The notes under the pieces: model-generated
Database searches by the model: none
Seen by the model: only the letters and a program-made list of their open reading frames with translations
What the model was told of the DNA's origin: nothing
NCBI GenBank assembly: GCA_030068145.1
Contig: JAPJBO010000941.1
Location: forward strand, 1-64,000
Direction: 5' to 3'
DNA: 64,000 bases
Source: Diplonema papillatum
Taxonomy: Eukaryota; Euglenozoa; Diplonemea; Diplonemida; Diplonemidae
Part shown: one piece after another, positions 30,333 through 39,848 of the stretch
Position numbering within the stretch: the first letter of the stretch is position 1
How the letters are laid out: the number at the start of each line of letters is the position of its first letter
Program-made: the position numbers and the translations under genes

Positions 30333-30374
30333 GGGGCTGGAAGAAGATCAAATTATTAAATTATACAAAACATC

Positions 30375-32186
30375 ATGCCTGCACCTCCACGTGGTGGCCC
30401 CGGGCAACGCGGCGACTCTGCTGGGCCGCCGCGGCCGACGCAGGCCAACGACGCGAAAGCACCTGGCACTGGCTGGGTGCTGGCGGGAAAACGGCGAGGC
30501 CAGCTGGCACAGCTCAGGCCAGAGGACTGGCCCGTAGCGGTCGTAACGGCCAACGACATCAGGAAGCCGGAGACGACACAGGGCGTAGCCCTGGTCACAT
30601 GGGCGGACGCCACTGAGTTGGCGAAGAAGAGCCGGAAGGGACGACTGGCCGTGGTCGTCCTCGGGGCCAAAAGGCGGGAAGGCGAGGGGGTGGAGACGAC
30701 GGTGGTGACGCGCAGAGGTCCGCGAACTGAAGTCCGCCCGGCCGTCCTGCTGCAGCTTGGCGACGAGCTGGTTGGGACGCTGCTCCGAAGGACAAGCGCA
30801 CCCCTGCCGCCCGCGGACGAACACAGGGTGTCCGTGGTAGTCGCGCGCCGGTACGCGACGGTGGAAGGGTGGACGGGCTGTGGGGCGGACGCCAGGGCCT
30901 GGCTTACGGGCCATTTCGTGGGAGAGGGCGTACCCCGGGAGGACATCAAGTCGCTTACGGGGATCGAGACGCGCGGCACCCCCGGCCCCACGGCCCAGAT
31001 CCGCGCACTACTGCGAGTCGCTGGACGCAGCAAGGAGGGCGCCTTGGCGGCTTCGGGGAAAGGGGGCGTCTTCACAACGCTGAAAGGGGACGGAAGAGGC
31101 GCGCTATGGCTGAGGGACGACCTTACCCTGGACGAAGCGAGGAAAGCCGCTGCGCGCGCGAAGACGAGCCTCATCGTCAGTGTGCGCGGCATGGGCGTAC
31201 TAAAAGGGGAGGGGGAACAGGCCGAGGCGGCTATGAGAGCGTTGCTGGGGACGGCGGCTGCGCAGGAGGAGGAGCAGCCGGGACAGCCGGGCCAGATCTG
31301 GGACGTAGCCGGGTTTCCGCGGACGATCTCGCCGGTGCAGGTGGCAGCGTTTCTCCACGCGGCCGGATGGACGGGCGTCGAGGTGATCCGCGTGATCCCG
31401 AAGCGCAGCAAGCGCCTCGCCGTCGTCCGCGGCCCGGAGCCACCGGCCTGGATTTTCCAGGTCGAGACGACTGGGGAACTGGTCACCGTGTCGACGGTCA
31501 GGGAGAAGGACGAGGCGCAACCGAGATGGGTGCAGACAAAGGGGACGGAAGAGACCCGGACAGACCCGGCCGAAGACGGAACAGAGCGTCAGGGAATGAC
31601 CTACGCCAAGGCCGCTTTCATCGGCCTGTACGGAAGGAAGCAGGGCTTGAAGGCCTGGAGTGACGGCAGACCGCAGACGACCCAAGCGGCGCCAGCAGAA
31701 ACAGGACAGCAGAGCGGGCCCCCGGGGAACCCCGGCGCCGACATCCCGCAAACCTCGGACGCACCACCGCCGAACGCCGGAAAGGGGGGCAAGAAAGGAA
31801 AGAAAGGGGGGAAAGCAGGAAAGCACCAGCCGCAGCCAGCCGAACAGGACGCGCAGCGACCCGACGAGGTGAGGGCAAAGCTCGAGAGGGAGGTGTCCGA
31901 GCTGCGCGCCCAGAACGCTGACATGTGTCGGAAGATGGAGGAGCTGGGGACGCTGGTGCAGGCCTTGCGTGCGCAGCTCCAGGCACGGACAGGCGACCCC
32001 CAGAAGACGACGTCACCCTCGCCGAAGCGGCAGTCGCTGGCGGAGCCGGACAAGGTCAAGAAGCGGCCGAGGTCGCTGACCAAGTCCAAGTCGCGGTCAC
32101 CGGAGCCCCCGAAGCAGCCACCGTCAAAGGCGACGAGGACCCTGAAGCAGATGGGCTTCGGGAGCACGGCGCCGGCCCGTAAATGA
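30375..32186 (+). CDS. LINE ORF1 protein
   Basis: 603 residues, the first ORF of the LINE. Most of it (about 1-380) is Arg/Gly/Ala-rich with alternating strands and helices and no motif I can name. Residues about 430-480 are Lys/Gly-rich (KKGKKGGKAGK). Residues about 495-535 form a coiled coil (LEREVSELRAQNADMCRKME). The tail is basic and Ser/Pro-rich. LINE ORF1 proteins typically bind element RNA and self-associate; the coiled coil and basic tail fit that role. It ends 135 bp before ORF2, so ORF2 would need reinitiation or another start mechanism. Confidence 0.75.
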   Translation: MPAPPRGGPGQRGDSAGPPRPTQANDAKAPGTGWVLAGKRRGQLAQLRPEDWPVAVVTANDIRKPETTQGVALVTWADATELAKKSRKGRLAVVVLGAKRREGEGVETTVVTRRGPRTEVRPAVLLQLGDELVGTLLRRTSAPLPPADEHRVSVVVARRYATVEGWTGCGADARAWLTGHFVGEGVPREDIKSLTGIETRGTPGPTAQIRALLRVAGRSKEGALAASGKGGVFTTLKGDGRGALWLRDDLTLDEARKAAARAKTSLIVSVRGMGVLKGEGEQAEAAMRALLGTAAAQEEEQPGQPGQIWDVAGFPRTISPVQVAAFLHAAGWTGVEVIRVIPKRSKRLAVVRGPEPPAWIFQVETTGELVTVSTVREKDEAQPRWVQTKGTEETRTDPAEDGTERQGMTYAKAAFIGLYGRKQGLKAWSDGRPQTTQAAPAETGQQSGPPGNPGADIPQTSDAPPPNAGKGGKKGKKGGKAGKHQPQPAEQDAQRPDEVRAKLEREVSELRAQNADMCRKMEELGTLVQALRAQLQARTGDPQKTTSPSPKRQSLAEPDKVKKRPRSLTKSKSRSPEPPKQPPSKATRTLKQMGFGSTAPARK

Positions 32187-32321
32187 AGGCAGAGCCCCCT
32201 TGGCGGGGCGGGGGAGGAACACGGACATGCCGGCTACGACACGACGGGAAGGAAGCTCGTTGGGGGGGGACCTGTAACTATCCTCGCCGACGAGCGGTGG
32301 GTACGAGCTGCGACCCGCGAG

Positions 32322-35300
32322 ATGCTTGGCCGCGCATGCCCGGTGCCGGGAGACGGGAACTGCCAGTTCTCAGCCATCGCACAACGGCACGGGACAGTGG
32401 ATGCAGAGCGACTGCGACAAATGGTAGTTGATGAGATGGAGGCGCGCCCGGCTGACTACCGTCCGTACATGGTGATGGAACCGGGGCCGGACAGTCGAGG
32501 GCTCACGGTGGCGGAAGAGTTGGCCAAGTGGCAGGCTTACCTGGCGGCCATGCGGAGGAACGCCACGTACGGCGATGAGCTGACACTACGGGCAGCGTCG
32601 CGAGTGCTGCGCTGCGACATCTGGGTGCTGAACGCGACGAGCCGGGAGGCCCTACGTGGATGCAGACAACCGTCGCCGACCGCGACCATTGTTCTTACGT
32701 ACCGGCCGGAGCACTACGACACCGTGATTCTACCGCTGCCGAGCCAGCGCCTGCTGGAGGCGACGACAGGCGACACGGTACCCTTGGCGCGGCTCGCTCT
32801 GATTAATGCTGGCCCGGTTGCTGGCACAGACGCACCGACCCACCACCTACCAACCGGCGTGCCCGCCGCTGCGCGGACCCGGCAACGGAACACGCGCCCC
32901 CGCGCGCCCGAACCAAGGTTACCCAGCATCGCCGAGGCGAAGCAGGATCGATCATGGAGCCCGCACGACGACGATATAGTGATCGTCACCATAAACGTGA
33001 CATCCTTGGACACGGAGAAGCTGTTGGTGGTGGCCCTGCTCAAAGCAGATATAGTCGTACTGCAAGAGACCCGGGTAACCAAGGCAGAAAAGGCGTACAT
33101 GGGTTCATTTCTCGCGGCGTACGGATGGAACGTGCACTGGGGCGACGACGTAACGATGGTGGAAGGTGGAGACGGGAGAAGCCAAAGAAGACCTGGTGGA
33201 GTGGCAGTGCTAACCCGTCAGCACCTCACAGCGCAACTAGTGGCAGCGGTTGAAGACTCAGAGAAGAGAGTGGTGGCATCGACGCGCGTTGTGCATGTTG
33301 TCGTAGCCCTGGGGGACGGCAGAACAGCATTACACATATTCTCGTTGTACGGGCAGAGCGGGAACAGCGTGCAGGTGCAGGGGGAAAGGGAGCAGTTGAT
33401 AACAGAGGTGTTGGGTATAGCGGCAGGCCTGGGGCAAGTGCCGACCCTTGTAGTGGGTGACTTCAATTGTTCGACAGAGACCAGTTCAGTACTAGCCGCA
33501 GCATGCCGGTCGGGAAGATGGGCAGATGCGGCAGCCGCTTACGCGGTAGGCCAAGGCGAAGAACCACCGTGCACGTGCTGGGCGCCGAATGCGACAGGAG
33601 GGAGCAGGATAGACTTGTGCCTCGCCAATGCCTGTGCGGCACCAGCCATCAGCAAGGTCTGCACAGTGGAAAGGAAAAACAGCGAGTTCCACACGCATGC
33701 ACCAATGTACGTGACGATGCGCCAGCAAGTGTTCCGAGAGCGCCACAGGCGCGCAATACTCCCGACAGCATTTCCTCGGGCATATCCGTTGCTCAACCTG
33801 AGTGAGAAGAGTCTTTTAGAAGTGTTCGCCAACGAGGCAAAAGAGGCCATGACGGGAGCTATGAGTCTGAAACAGCTATCGCAACACGCAGAAAGCTATC
33901 TGCTCATGTTGCACAGGCGCGAGCTCGCATTGCCGTCCAGGGCGTACAAGGGACGCGGGAACCAAGTGGTCAGCGACTCGCGACTAGCCACCAAATTCCA
34001 GCACTCGTCAACAAGGGGTGCCTCCACGAAGCAAACTCGAGCACGAGACGAGCTGTTGGGGCACCTGCGGACATTGGTACAAGCAGCCCGGGAGCGACTG
34101 AGATCTGACATACCGTATCCGCTTACAAGACGAGAGGAAAAAGCGAGAGAAGCCGCACGGAAGAGGGTAGGAAGAGGCCACATCCCGGAGGCAGTCGCCA
34201 ACATCGTGATGTCAGGCGATCTCTCCGAGTTACAAGCGCTTCAAAGCGCCTTGACGAGCCTGGAGGGATCCCAGAGGGCAGCATTCTCCGCGCTCAGACG
34301 GCACAGAAAGGCGCAGTGGACGCATAAGATGCAGGAAGCATGGGCGCATGGAAGGGGCTTAGTGTTCAATTTCATCGCCGATAAATATGCCTCGCCGTTG
34401 ACGTTCCTGCGACGGGACGACGGAACCCTGACGGCGAACGCGGCGGAAATTGACGAGATCTTGAGGGGCGAGAAGGCGTGGGGTGGAATCTTTCAGCGAT
34501 ACACGACGCGGGAGGAACCGTGCTGGGGGCGGTTTCTGCGGATGTACAGCCCCGTCCTGCCAGACAGGGCCGAAATGGAGTGCGAGGCGATAACGGTGGG
34601 TGACGTGAAAGCAGCGCTTGCGAAGATGAAGAAGTCAGCCTCAGCTGGGATGCACGGGTGGAGGATCCACGAGCTGCAACAGCTGCCGAACTCGCTTCTG
34701 GAAGGGTTCGCACGAGTACTAAATGAGGTGGAGGAAAGCGGAGAATGGCCGGAAGAACTGATGCACGCTCTCGTCTCGCTGATACCGAAACCGAAGAGCA
34801 CAGGAGATCCCTTGTCCCAACGACCGATCTCAGTGGCACCGGTGCTGTACAGGATATGGGCTGCTGTCAGGGCTAAAGACGCGCAACGCTGGATGGACGA
34901 ACTGGCTCCAGAGGGGCTCCACGGCTGCCGGCCTAAGCACAGCACGGAAGACCTTTTCTGGCATCTGGCAGCCGAGATCGAAGAGGCGCACCTCATGGGG
35001 CGCCCGCTGTATGGCATCGCGTTCGACTTTAAAAAGTGCTTCGATTCGGTGCCCATCAACGTCACCCTGCAACTCGCAAAGAAGCTGGGATTCAACCGAA
35101 AGGTACTTCGGGCATTAGAAGCCGCATACCGACAAATGCAACGGCATTTCAAGGTAAACGGGACGGTCGGAGGTGGGTTTATCCCAACAAACGGGATCAT
35201 GCAGGGCTGCGCAATCAGTGTGATACTGATTGGGCTGTTGATCAGCGTGTGGATGAGGCACGTAGCGCAAGAAGGACGTCCACGATCATACGTGGATGAC

Positions 35301-38003
35301 ATAACAGCCACGGCCAGAGAAGCAAGTCACCTGCAGACGATAGCGAACAAGACGGTACAATTCGAAGAAATGACCGGCTTATGGATTTGCCTAGCGAAAT
35401 CCCACTCGTTTGGAACGACGTTGCGCCAACCAGCGGTCGAAATCATGAGCTGGCAAGAAGACACTGATGTTTTCGTCTCGGAAGACCCCCCGCGATTCTA
35501 CAAACGGACGGACAGCTTCGATTGCCTTGGGGTCATGGTGCACGCACGTGGGCATGGACGCCAGCTGTCGAGCAGGATCCGACAACGCAGAGAAGGAGCA
35601 GTACTAAATTTGCAACGAATAAAAAGAATACCAGTACCGGCAACGGCACGTGAGACGCTGGTTTCAATGACCGCGTGCGCAAAAATGTACTACGGCATAT
35701 CGGTCATGCCGTTAGACAACAGGACGTCGAACACCATGCGCCAGGCCGTCATGACAGCCCTATGGACCGGTCCCAGCAGACGTGCAGTTGAAGTGGTGAT
35801 GCAGGTGCTTCACCACGGGCACCGGCTGGACCCTTACACTGCCCCGGCTTACATACGGATCCGGACATGGGTGCGACAAATGCGGAAGTGGCGGCACATC
35901 AGGACACTGGCGGGTGTGGCTTGGGCGCACAAAGAGACGTTACCGGATGGTTCTCCGCACAGGTTGATGTGGGATGCTCTAAGCCAGGCGGAGTGGGCGT
36001 GGACAACCCCTGACACCATCGGGTATACCAATGAGATCGGAGAGCAGGTCGTTTTTAACACGGACGATGCGAACGAGAAGCAAACGACAATCATGCTGCA
36101 CGACTTGCGCCAGGCGCTACGACGCCAACAATTGGCAAAGATGTGCAACAGAAGGGAAGACTTGCGAGGATGTGCGCACGGGGTGGATGGAAGCGTAACC
36201 CGACATCTCCTCGAAGCTCTCGATAATGGATTGACAGGATACCAACAGGGGATGTTACGATCAATAATAGCTGGGGCCGTGGCAACTACAGGCAGAACGG
36301 GGAAAAACGAGACTTGCCCATATTGCAACCAGGACGAAAGGGAAACTGTGGCGCACTTGTGGTGGGAGTGTGAGGCTTGGAGGGGTATACGGCAGGAGCA
36401 CGGCATGGGCACCGTGGACAGGACAACATGGCCGAATTGCCTGAGCATGTGCGGAGTCGCACCCATGCACAGACACAGCACGGACCCCGCCCTGCAGCCA
36501 GTACCACTCGACCATGGTGAAGCCTGCCAATTTGTAAGCAGGCTACAGCGATACTACCTGGCTGTACTGCGTGCAAGGCAGATAAGGGATGAGAGAGAGC
36601 AGGAGACAAGTCGCCACCATCGACTGACCCAATACCCGTGGGGGTGGAGAACAACGAGTCCAAGGCGGGTCTGCATTCCAAAGATTGAGGCCGAAACAAT
36701 CACGCAGCAGTGGAAGCACGGCGGCGAATTGTGGAACGCCATGCACTGGTGGCTAAACAGACTTCGATGGGCGCACGTTGGATCGGAACACGCAGTGACT
36801 TTCTTGGAGTTGGCCATAGACTTCGAAGTCACAACGGGCGTGCGGCTGCCGATAGTGGCAAATCGGCGAATCCAACCGCCGGCAGCCTCGAAAGCCAAGG
36901 CGACGTCGGCCCGAGCCGTACTCCCCCCCAGAGAAACCACCGAGGGCCTATGCATGTACTTCGATGGCGGCTCAAGGCAGAACGGAACTGCACTGGCGGT
37001 GGCTGGGGCCGGAGCAGTCATCTACAAGGATGGGCTGAAGCTGGCGGAGACAACAGTTCCCTTGGGTCGGACCACCAACAACGTGGCCGAGTACAACGGC
37101 CTGATAGCGGGGATACGACTGCTCGGGGAACAGCCGGGCGACGTTGAAGGGCCGGTAAAAGTCAGGGGCGACTCACAAGTTGTAATAGGACCAGTAAACG
37201 GGACGGCCATGTGCAAACCCAACTTACGACCGTATTTTCTGCAGGCGAGGGCGAGCATGGCCGACCTGACACCGCGGTTTGAGTTCAGTCTGGAACACGT
37301 ACCGCGGAGTAGGAACGTCGATGCGGACGCGTTAAGTAACGCGGCCATGGACAGGGTGCAAGCAGAGACGGGCGCGCAAGTAGGATTGATACGGGCGCAG
37401 TATGAGGAGTACAAGGGCAGTGCACTGGCGAAAGGTCAGTCTTTCCGAGCGGTCACCAGCGCGGTAGCACGAATCTGTGGCGTAGCGTGGCACTGTGGGC
37501 ACGTCTCCAATGTCACCAGCGTCACAGCGCTAGGCGGAGGGGTAATGCTAGGCCTCTCGTGCCGAGCCGAGCTAGCCCCGCAGACCGAAGCAGTGTTGCA
37601 GGAAATGAGTCAGCCGCGCCCTGGCACACACACAGCTGCGACGGCACCCGCGAGCCCATTCGTCAAGGCACATGAGGCATGGGCAGCGAGCAGGCACCCG
37701 GAACACTTTTACAGTACAACATGGAAGGAGGAGGCGGAGTGGAAGGGAAGAGAGCAGGAGAGGGGCGCAAGCAGCCAGCGATCCCGACCAACAGCAAGGA
37801 AAGCGAGGAATGCGACGGCACGATGCGCGAAACATGATGAACCCCGCTGCACCGCGTGTAAGAAGAGGCGATTGCCCCCAGATACGTGTTGCGACCAGCA
37901 GCACATGGGACATGGAGCAGGGAGCCTAAACCAAACGAGGCTGCAGTTTAGATCAGAGCGTGGCCACCACGAGCAGCCGGCAGGACCATCAGCTGTGACG
38001 TGA
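32322..38003 (+). CDS. LINE ORF2: OTU protease, APE endonuclease, reverse transcriptase, RNase H
   Basis: 1893 residues. The OTU-type cysteine protease is at the N-terminus (Asp11 and Cys14 in GDGNCQFSAI, His in PEHYDTV near 130). The AP-type endonuclease is at about 220-480 (NVTSL, VLQETR, VVGDFNC, SRIDLCLAN, a late His). The reverse transcriptase is at about 755-1010 (FDFKKCFDS, GIMQGCAISV, SYVDDI near 989). A CPYCNQDERETVAHLWWEC zinc motif is near 1330. RNase H is at about 1543-1690 (YFDGGS, NNVAEYNGL, VRGDSQVV, NVDADALSN). A Cys-rich segment (CAKHDEPRCTACKKRR) lies close to the C-terminus. The stop lies inside the conserved 3' tail. The protein would nick the target, copy RNA there and remove RNA. 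The start is chosen because the OTU motif follows immediately. Confidence 0.9.
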   Translation: MLGRACPVPGDGNCQFSAIAQRHGTVDAERLRQMVVDEMEARPADYRPYMVMEPGPDSRGLTVAEELAKWQAYLAAMRRNATYGDELTLRAASRVLRCDIWVLNATSREALRGCRQPSPTATIVLTYRPEHYDTVILPLPSQRLLEATTGDTVPLARLALINAGPVAGTDAPTHHLPTGVPAAARTRQRNTRPRAPEPRLPSIAEAKQDRSWSPHDDDIVIVTINVTSLDTEKLLVVALLKADIVVLQETRVTKAEKAYMGSFLAAYGWNVHWGDDVTMVEGGDGRSQRRPGGVAVLTRQHLTAQLVAAVEDSEKRVVASTRVVHVVVALGDGRTALHIFSLYGQSGNSVQVQGEREQLITEVLGIAAGLGQVPTLVVGDFNCSTETSSVLAAACRSGRWADAAAAYAVGQGEEPPCTCWAPNATGGSRIDLCLANACAAPAISKVCTVERKNSEFHTHAPMYVTMRQQVFRERHRRAILPTAFPRAYPLLNLSEKSLLEVFANEAKEAMTGAMSLKQLSQHAESYLLMLHRRELALPSRAYKGRGNQVVSDSRLATKFQHSSTRGASTKQTRARDELLGHLRTLVQAARERLRSDIPYPLTRREEKAREAARKRVGRGHIPEAVANIVMSGDLSELQALQSALTSLEGSQRAAFSALRRHRKAQWTHKMQEAWAHGRGLVFNFIADKYASPLTFLRRDDGTLTANAAEIDEILRGEKAWGGIFQRYTTREEPCWGRFLRMYSPVLPDRAEMECEAITVGDVKAALAKMKKSASAGMHGWRIHELQQLPNSLLEGFARVLNEVEESGEWPEELMHALVSLIPKPKSTGDPLSQRPISVAPVLYRIWAAVRAKDAQRWMDELAPEGLHGCRPKHSTEDLFWHLAAEIEEAHLMGRPLYGIAFDFKKCFDSVPINVTLQLAKKLGFNRKVLRALEAAYRQMQRHFKVNGTVGGGFIPTNGIMQGCAISVILIGLLISVWMRHVAQEGRPRSYVDDITATAREASHLQTIANKTVQFEEMTGLWICLAKSHSFGTTLRQPAVEIMSWQEDTDVFVSEDPPRFYKRTDSFDCLGVMVHARGHGRQLSSRIRQRREGAVLNLQRIKRIPVPATARETLVSMTACAKMYYGISVMPLDNRTSNTMRQAVMTALWTGPSRRAVEVVMQVLHHGHRLDPYTAPAYIRIRTWVRQMRKWRHIRTLAGVAWAHKETLPDGSPHRLMWDALSQAEWAWTTPDTIGYTNEIGEQVVFNTDDANEKQTTIMLHDLRQALRRQQLAKMCNRREDLRGCAHGVDGSVTRHLLEALDNGLTGYQQGMLRSIIAGAVATTGRTGKNETCPYCNQDERETVAHLWWECEAWRGIRQEHGMGTVDRTTWPNCLSMCGVAPMHRHSTDPALQPVPLDHGEACQFVSRLQRYYLAVLRARQIRDEREQETSRHHRLTQYPWGWRTTSPRRVCIPKIEAETITQQWKHGGELWNAMHWWLNRLRWAHVGSEHAVTFLELAIDFEVTTGVRLPIVANRRIQPPAASKAKATSARAVLPPRETTEGLCMYFDGGSRQNGTALAVAGAGAVIYKDGLKLAETTVPLGRTTNNVAEYNGLIAGIRLLGEQPGDVEGPVKVRGDSQVVIGPVNGTAMCKPNLRPYFLQARASMADLTPRFEFSLEHVPRSRNVDADALSNAAMDRVQAETGAQVGLIRAQYEEYKGSALAKGQSFRAVTSAVARICGVAWHCGHVSNVTSVTALGGGVMLGLSCRAELAPQTEAVLQEMSQPRPGTHTAATAPASPFVKAHEAWAASRHPEHFYSTTWKEEAEWKGREQERGASSQRSRPTARKARNATARCAKHDEPRCTACKKRRLPPDTCCDQQHMGHGAGSLNQTRLQFRSERGHHEQPAGPSAVT

Positions 38004-38076
38004 GGATGTTGACAACGTGGGCTATACTCCGCTTCAGGGGTTACCCGAAATTGAATTCCAACACACACACACACAT

Positions 38077-38340
38077 ACTAGCAAGCTTGCTTGAGCGCCG
38101 AAGGCGCGTCTAGTGGAATCCCATTTTCCGTTTCCACCATTTGACGTACGCGATGCCTCCTATTTCCACTCTCTAAGAGGTTGGACAGGGGTAGTATTAC
38201 GCAAACATCCAGGCCGTTACCCTCTCCGCTGTTTGTACTCCCCCTTCCCACACACCCTCAAAACCCCAACTCCCCCCCCAGTCTTACACTCCCCGCGACC
38301 CCTTTTCCCTTATCCCCTTTTCCCTTTTCTATTGCTACTG
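38077..38340. other. LINE 3' flank
   Basis: Begins with a short palindrome (GCAAGCTTGC) and the GCGCCGAAGGCGC hairpin found in every satellite unit, so the LINE landed in satellite-related DNA. The rest is T/C-rich with no gene. Confidence 0.5.
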
Positions 38341-39605
38341 TGAGTGTTGCAAACGAAACGTAAATGAACTGAAATAGGGACCTCATACGCTGAAATCGAC
38401 TGCGAACAATCTGATCGATCTCTCTTAATAAAAGATTAAAGCGCCGAAGGCGCAACCACCCAATCTGACTTTGTACACATGCAACAGAGATCTTATGAAT
38501 CAACGAAAACACGCAATTGCGACTGTTCGGCAGACGGCTTTTTAGTGTCGCAAACGAAACAGGAACACGCTGAAATGGGTCCTTTACTCACAGTTCGTCT
38601 GCTTAGGAGCACTTGATTCCAGTGTATGGAAGACCCATTTCAGCGTGTTCATGTTTCGTTTGCAACACTAAACGGCCGTCTGCCTTGGAACAGTCGCAAT
38701 TGCGTGCAAAGTTTGATTGGGTGGTTGCTTTAATCTTTTATTAAGAGAGATCGATCAGATTGTTCGCAGTCGATTTCAGCGTATGAGGTCCCTATTTCAG
38801 TTCATTTACGTTTCGTTTGCAACACTCACAGTTCGTTTGCTTAGGGGCACTTGATTTCAGCGTGTGGAAGACCCATTTCAGTGTGCTCGTGATTCGTTTG
38901 CAACACTAAACAGCCGTCTGCCTTGGAACAGTCGCAATTGCGTGTGCAAAGTTTGATTGGGTGGTTGCGCCTTCGGCGCTTAATCTTTTATTAAGAGAGA
39001 TCGATCAGATTGTTCACAGTCGATTTCAGCGTATGAGGTCCCTATTTCAGTTCATTTACGTTTCGTTTGCAACACTCACAGTTCGTCTGCTTAGGAGCAC
39101 TTGATTTCAGTGTGTGGAAGACCCATTTCAGTGTGCTCGTGATTCGTTTGCAACACTAAACAGCCGTCTGCCTTGGAACAGTCGCAATTGCGTGCAAAGT
39201 TTGATTGGGTGGTTGCGCCTTCGGCGCTTTAATCTTTTATTAAGAGAGATCGATCAGATTGTTCACAGTCGATTTCAGCGTATGAGGTCCCTATTTCAGT
39301 TCATTTACGTTTCGTTTGCAACACTCACAGTTCGTCTGCTTAGGAGCACTTGATTTCAGCGTGTGGAAGACCCATTTCAGTGTGCTCGTGATTCGTTTGC
39401 AACACTAAACAGCCGTCTGCCTTGGAACAGTCGCAATTGCGTGCAAAGTTTGATTGGGTGGTCGCGCCTTCGGCGCTTTAATCTTTTATTAAGAGAGATC
39501 GATCAGATTGTTCACAGTCGGTTTCAGCGTATGAGGTCCCTATTTCAGTTCATTTACGTTTCGTTTGCAACACTCACAGTTCGTCTGCTTAGGAGCACTT
39601 GTACG
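38340..39605. repeat. Second satellite family (about 249-bp units)
   Basis: An inverted unit (38340-38530) is followed by about four direct units, two of them 249 bp apart (39114 and 39363). They share the TTTTATTAAGAGAGATCG box and the hairpin with the 364-bp satellite but differ elsewhere (GCAATTGCGTGCAAAGTTTG). They are a related satellite that marks the edge of the repeat half. Confidence 0.82.
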
Positions 39606-39848
39606 GATGTAAATTTTACGCGAGTGGGGGGTTTAGGTTGAATTGGCTTCACACTTTCCCTTTTTGATGTCATGCGTGTTGTGCCTCAGCATTTGGTGAA
39701 ATCTGACCAACCAAGCAAAGGACAAGGAGAGTTCGTGACAATTCCCCCCCGACCTGCTCCACCTCCCTTGGCCTTTGCCTTCGTTTTTACTAAGACAACT
39801 CTGAAAGGTTGGGAGGGCTTCTGGGGAGTCAAGGGTTAACTTGACATC

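Larger units (their letters stand above)
30333..38076 (+). mobile_element. Full-length LINE with OTU, APE, RT and RNase H (RandI/Dualen-like)
   Basis: The 5' end is GGGGCTGGAAGAAG, directly after the CA tail of the previous copy. Two ORFs follow, and the 3' end is a CA microsatellite (38061-38075). All domains are open with their catalytic residues, so it looks intact and recent. The combination of an OTU cysteine protease with an AP-type endonuclease and RNase H is known from the RandI/Dualen group of green algae. Dualen also has a second, restriction-like endonuclease, which I do not see here. Assignment is by domain content, not phylogeny. Confidence 0.88.
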
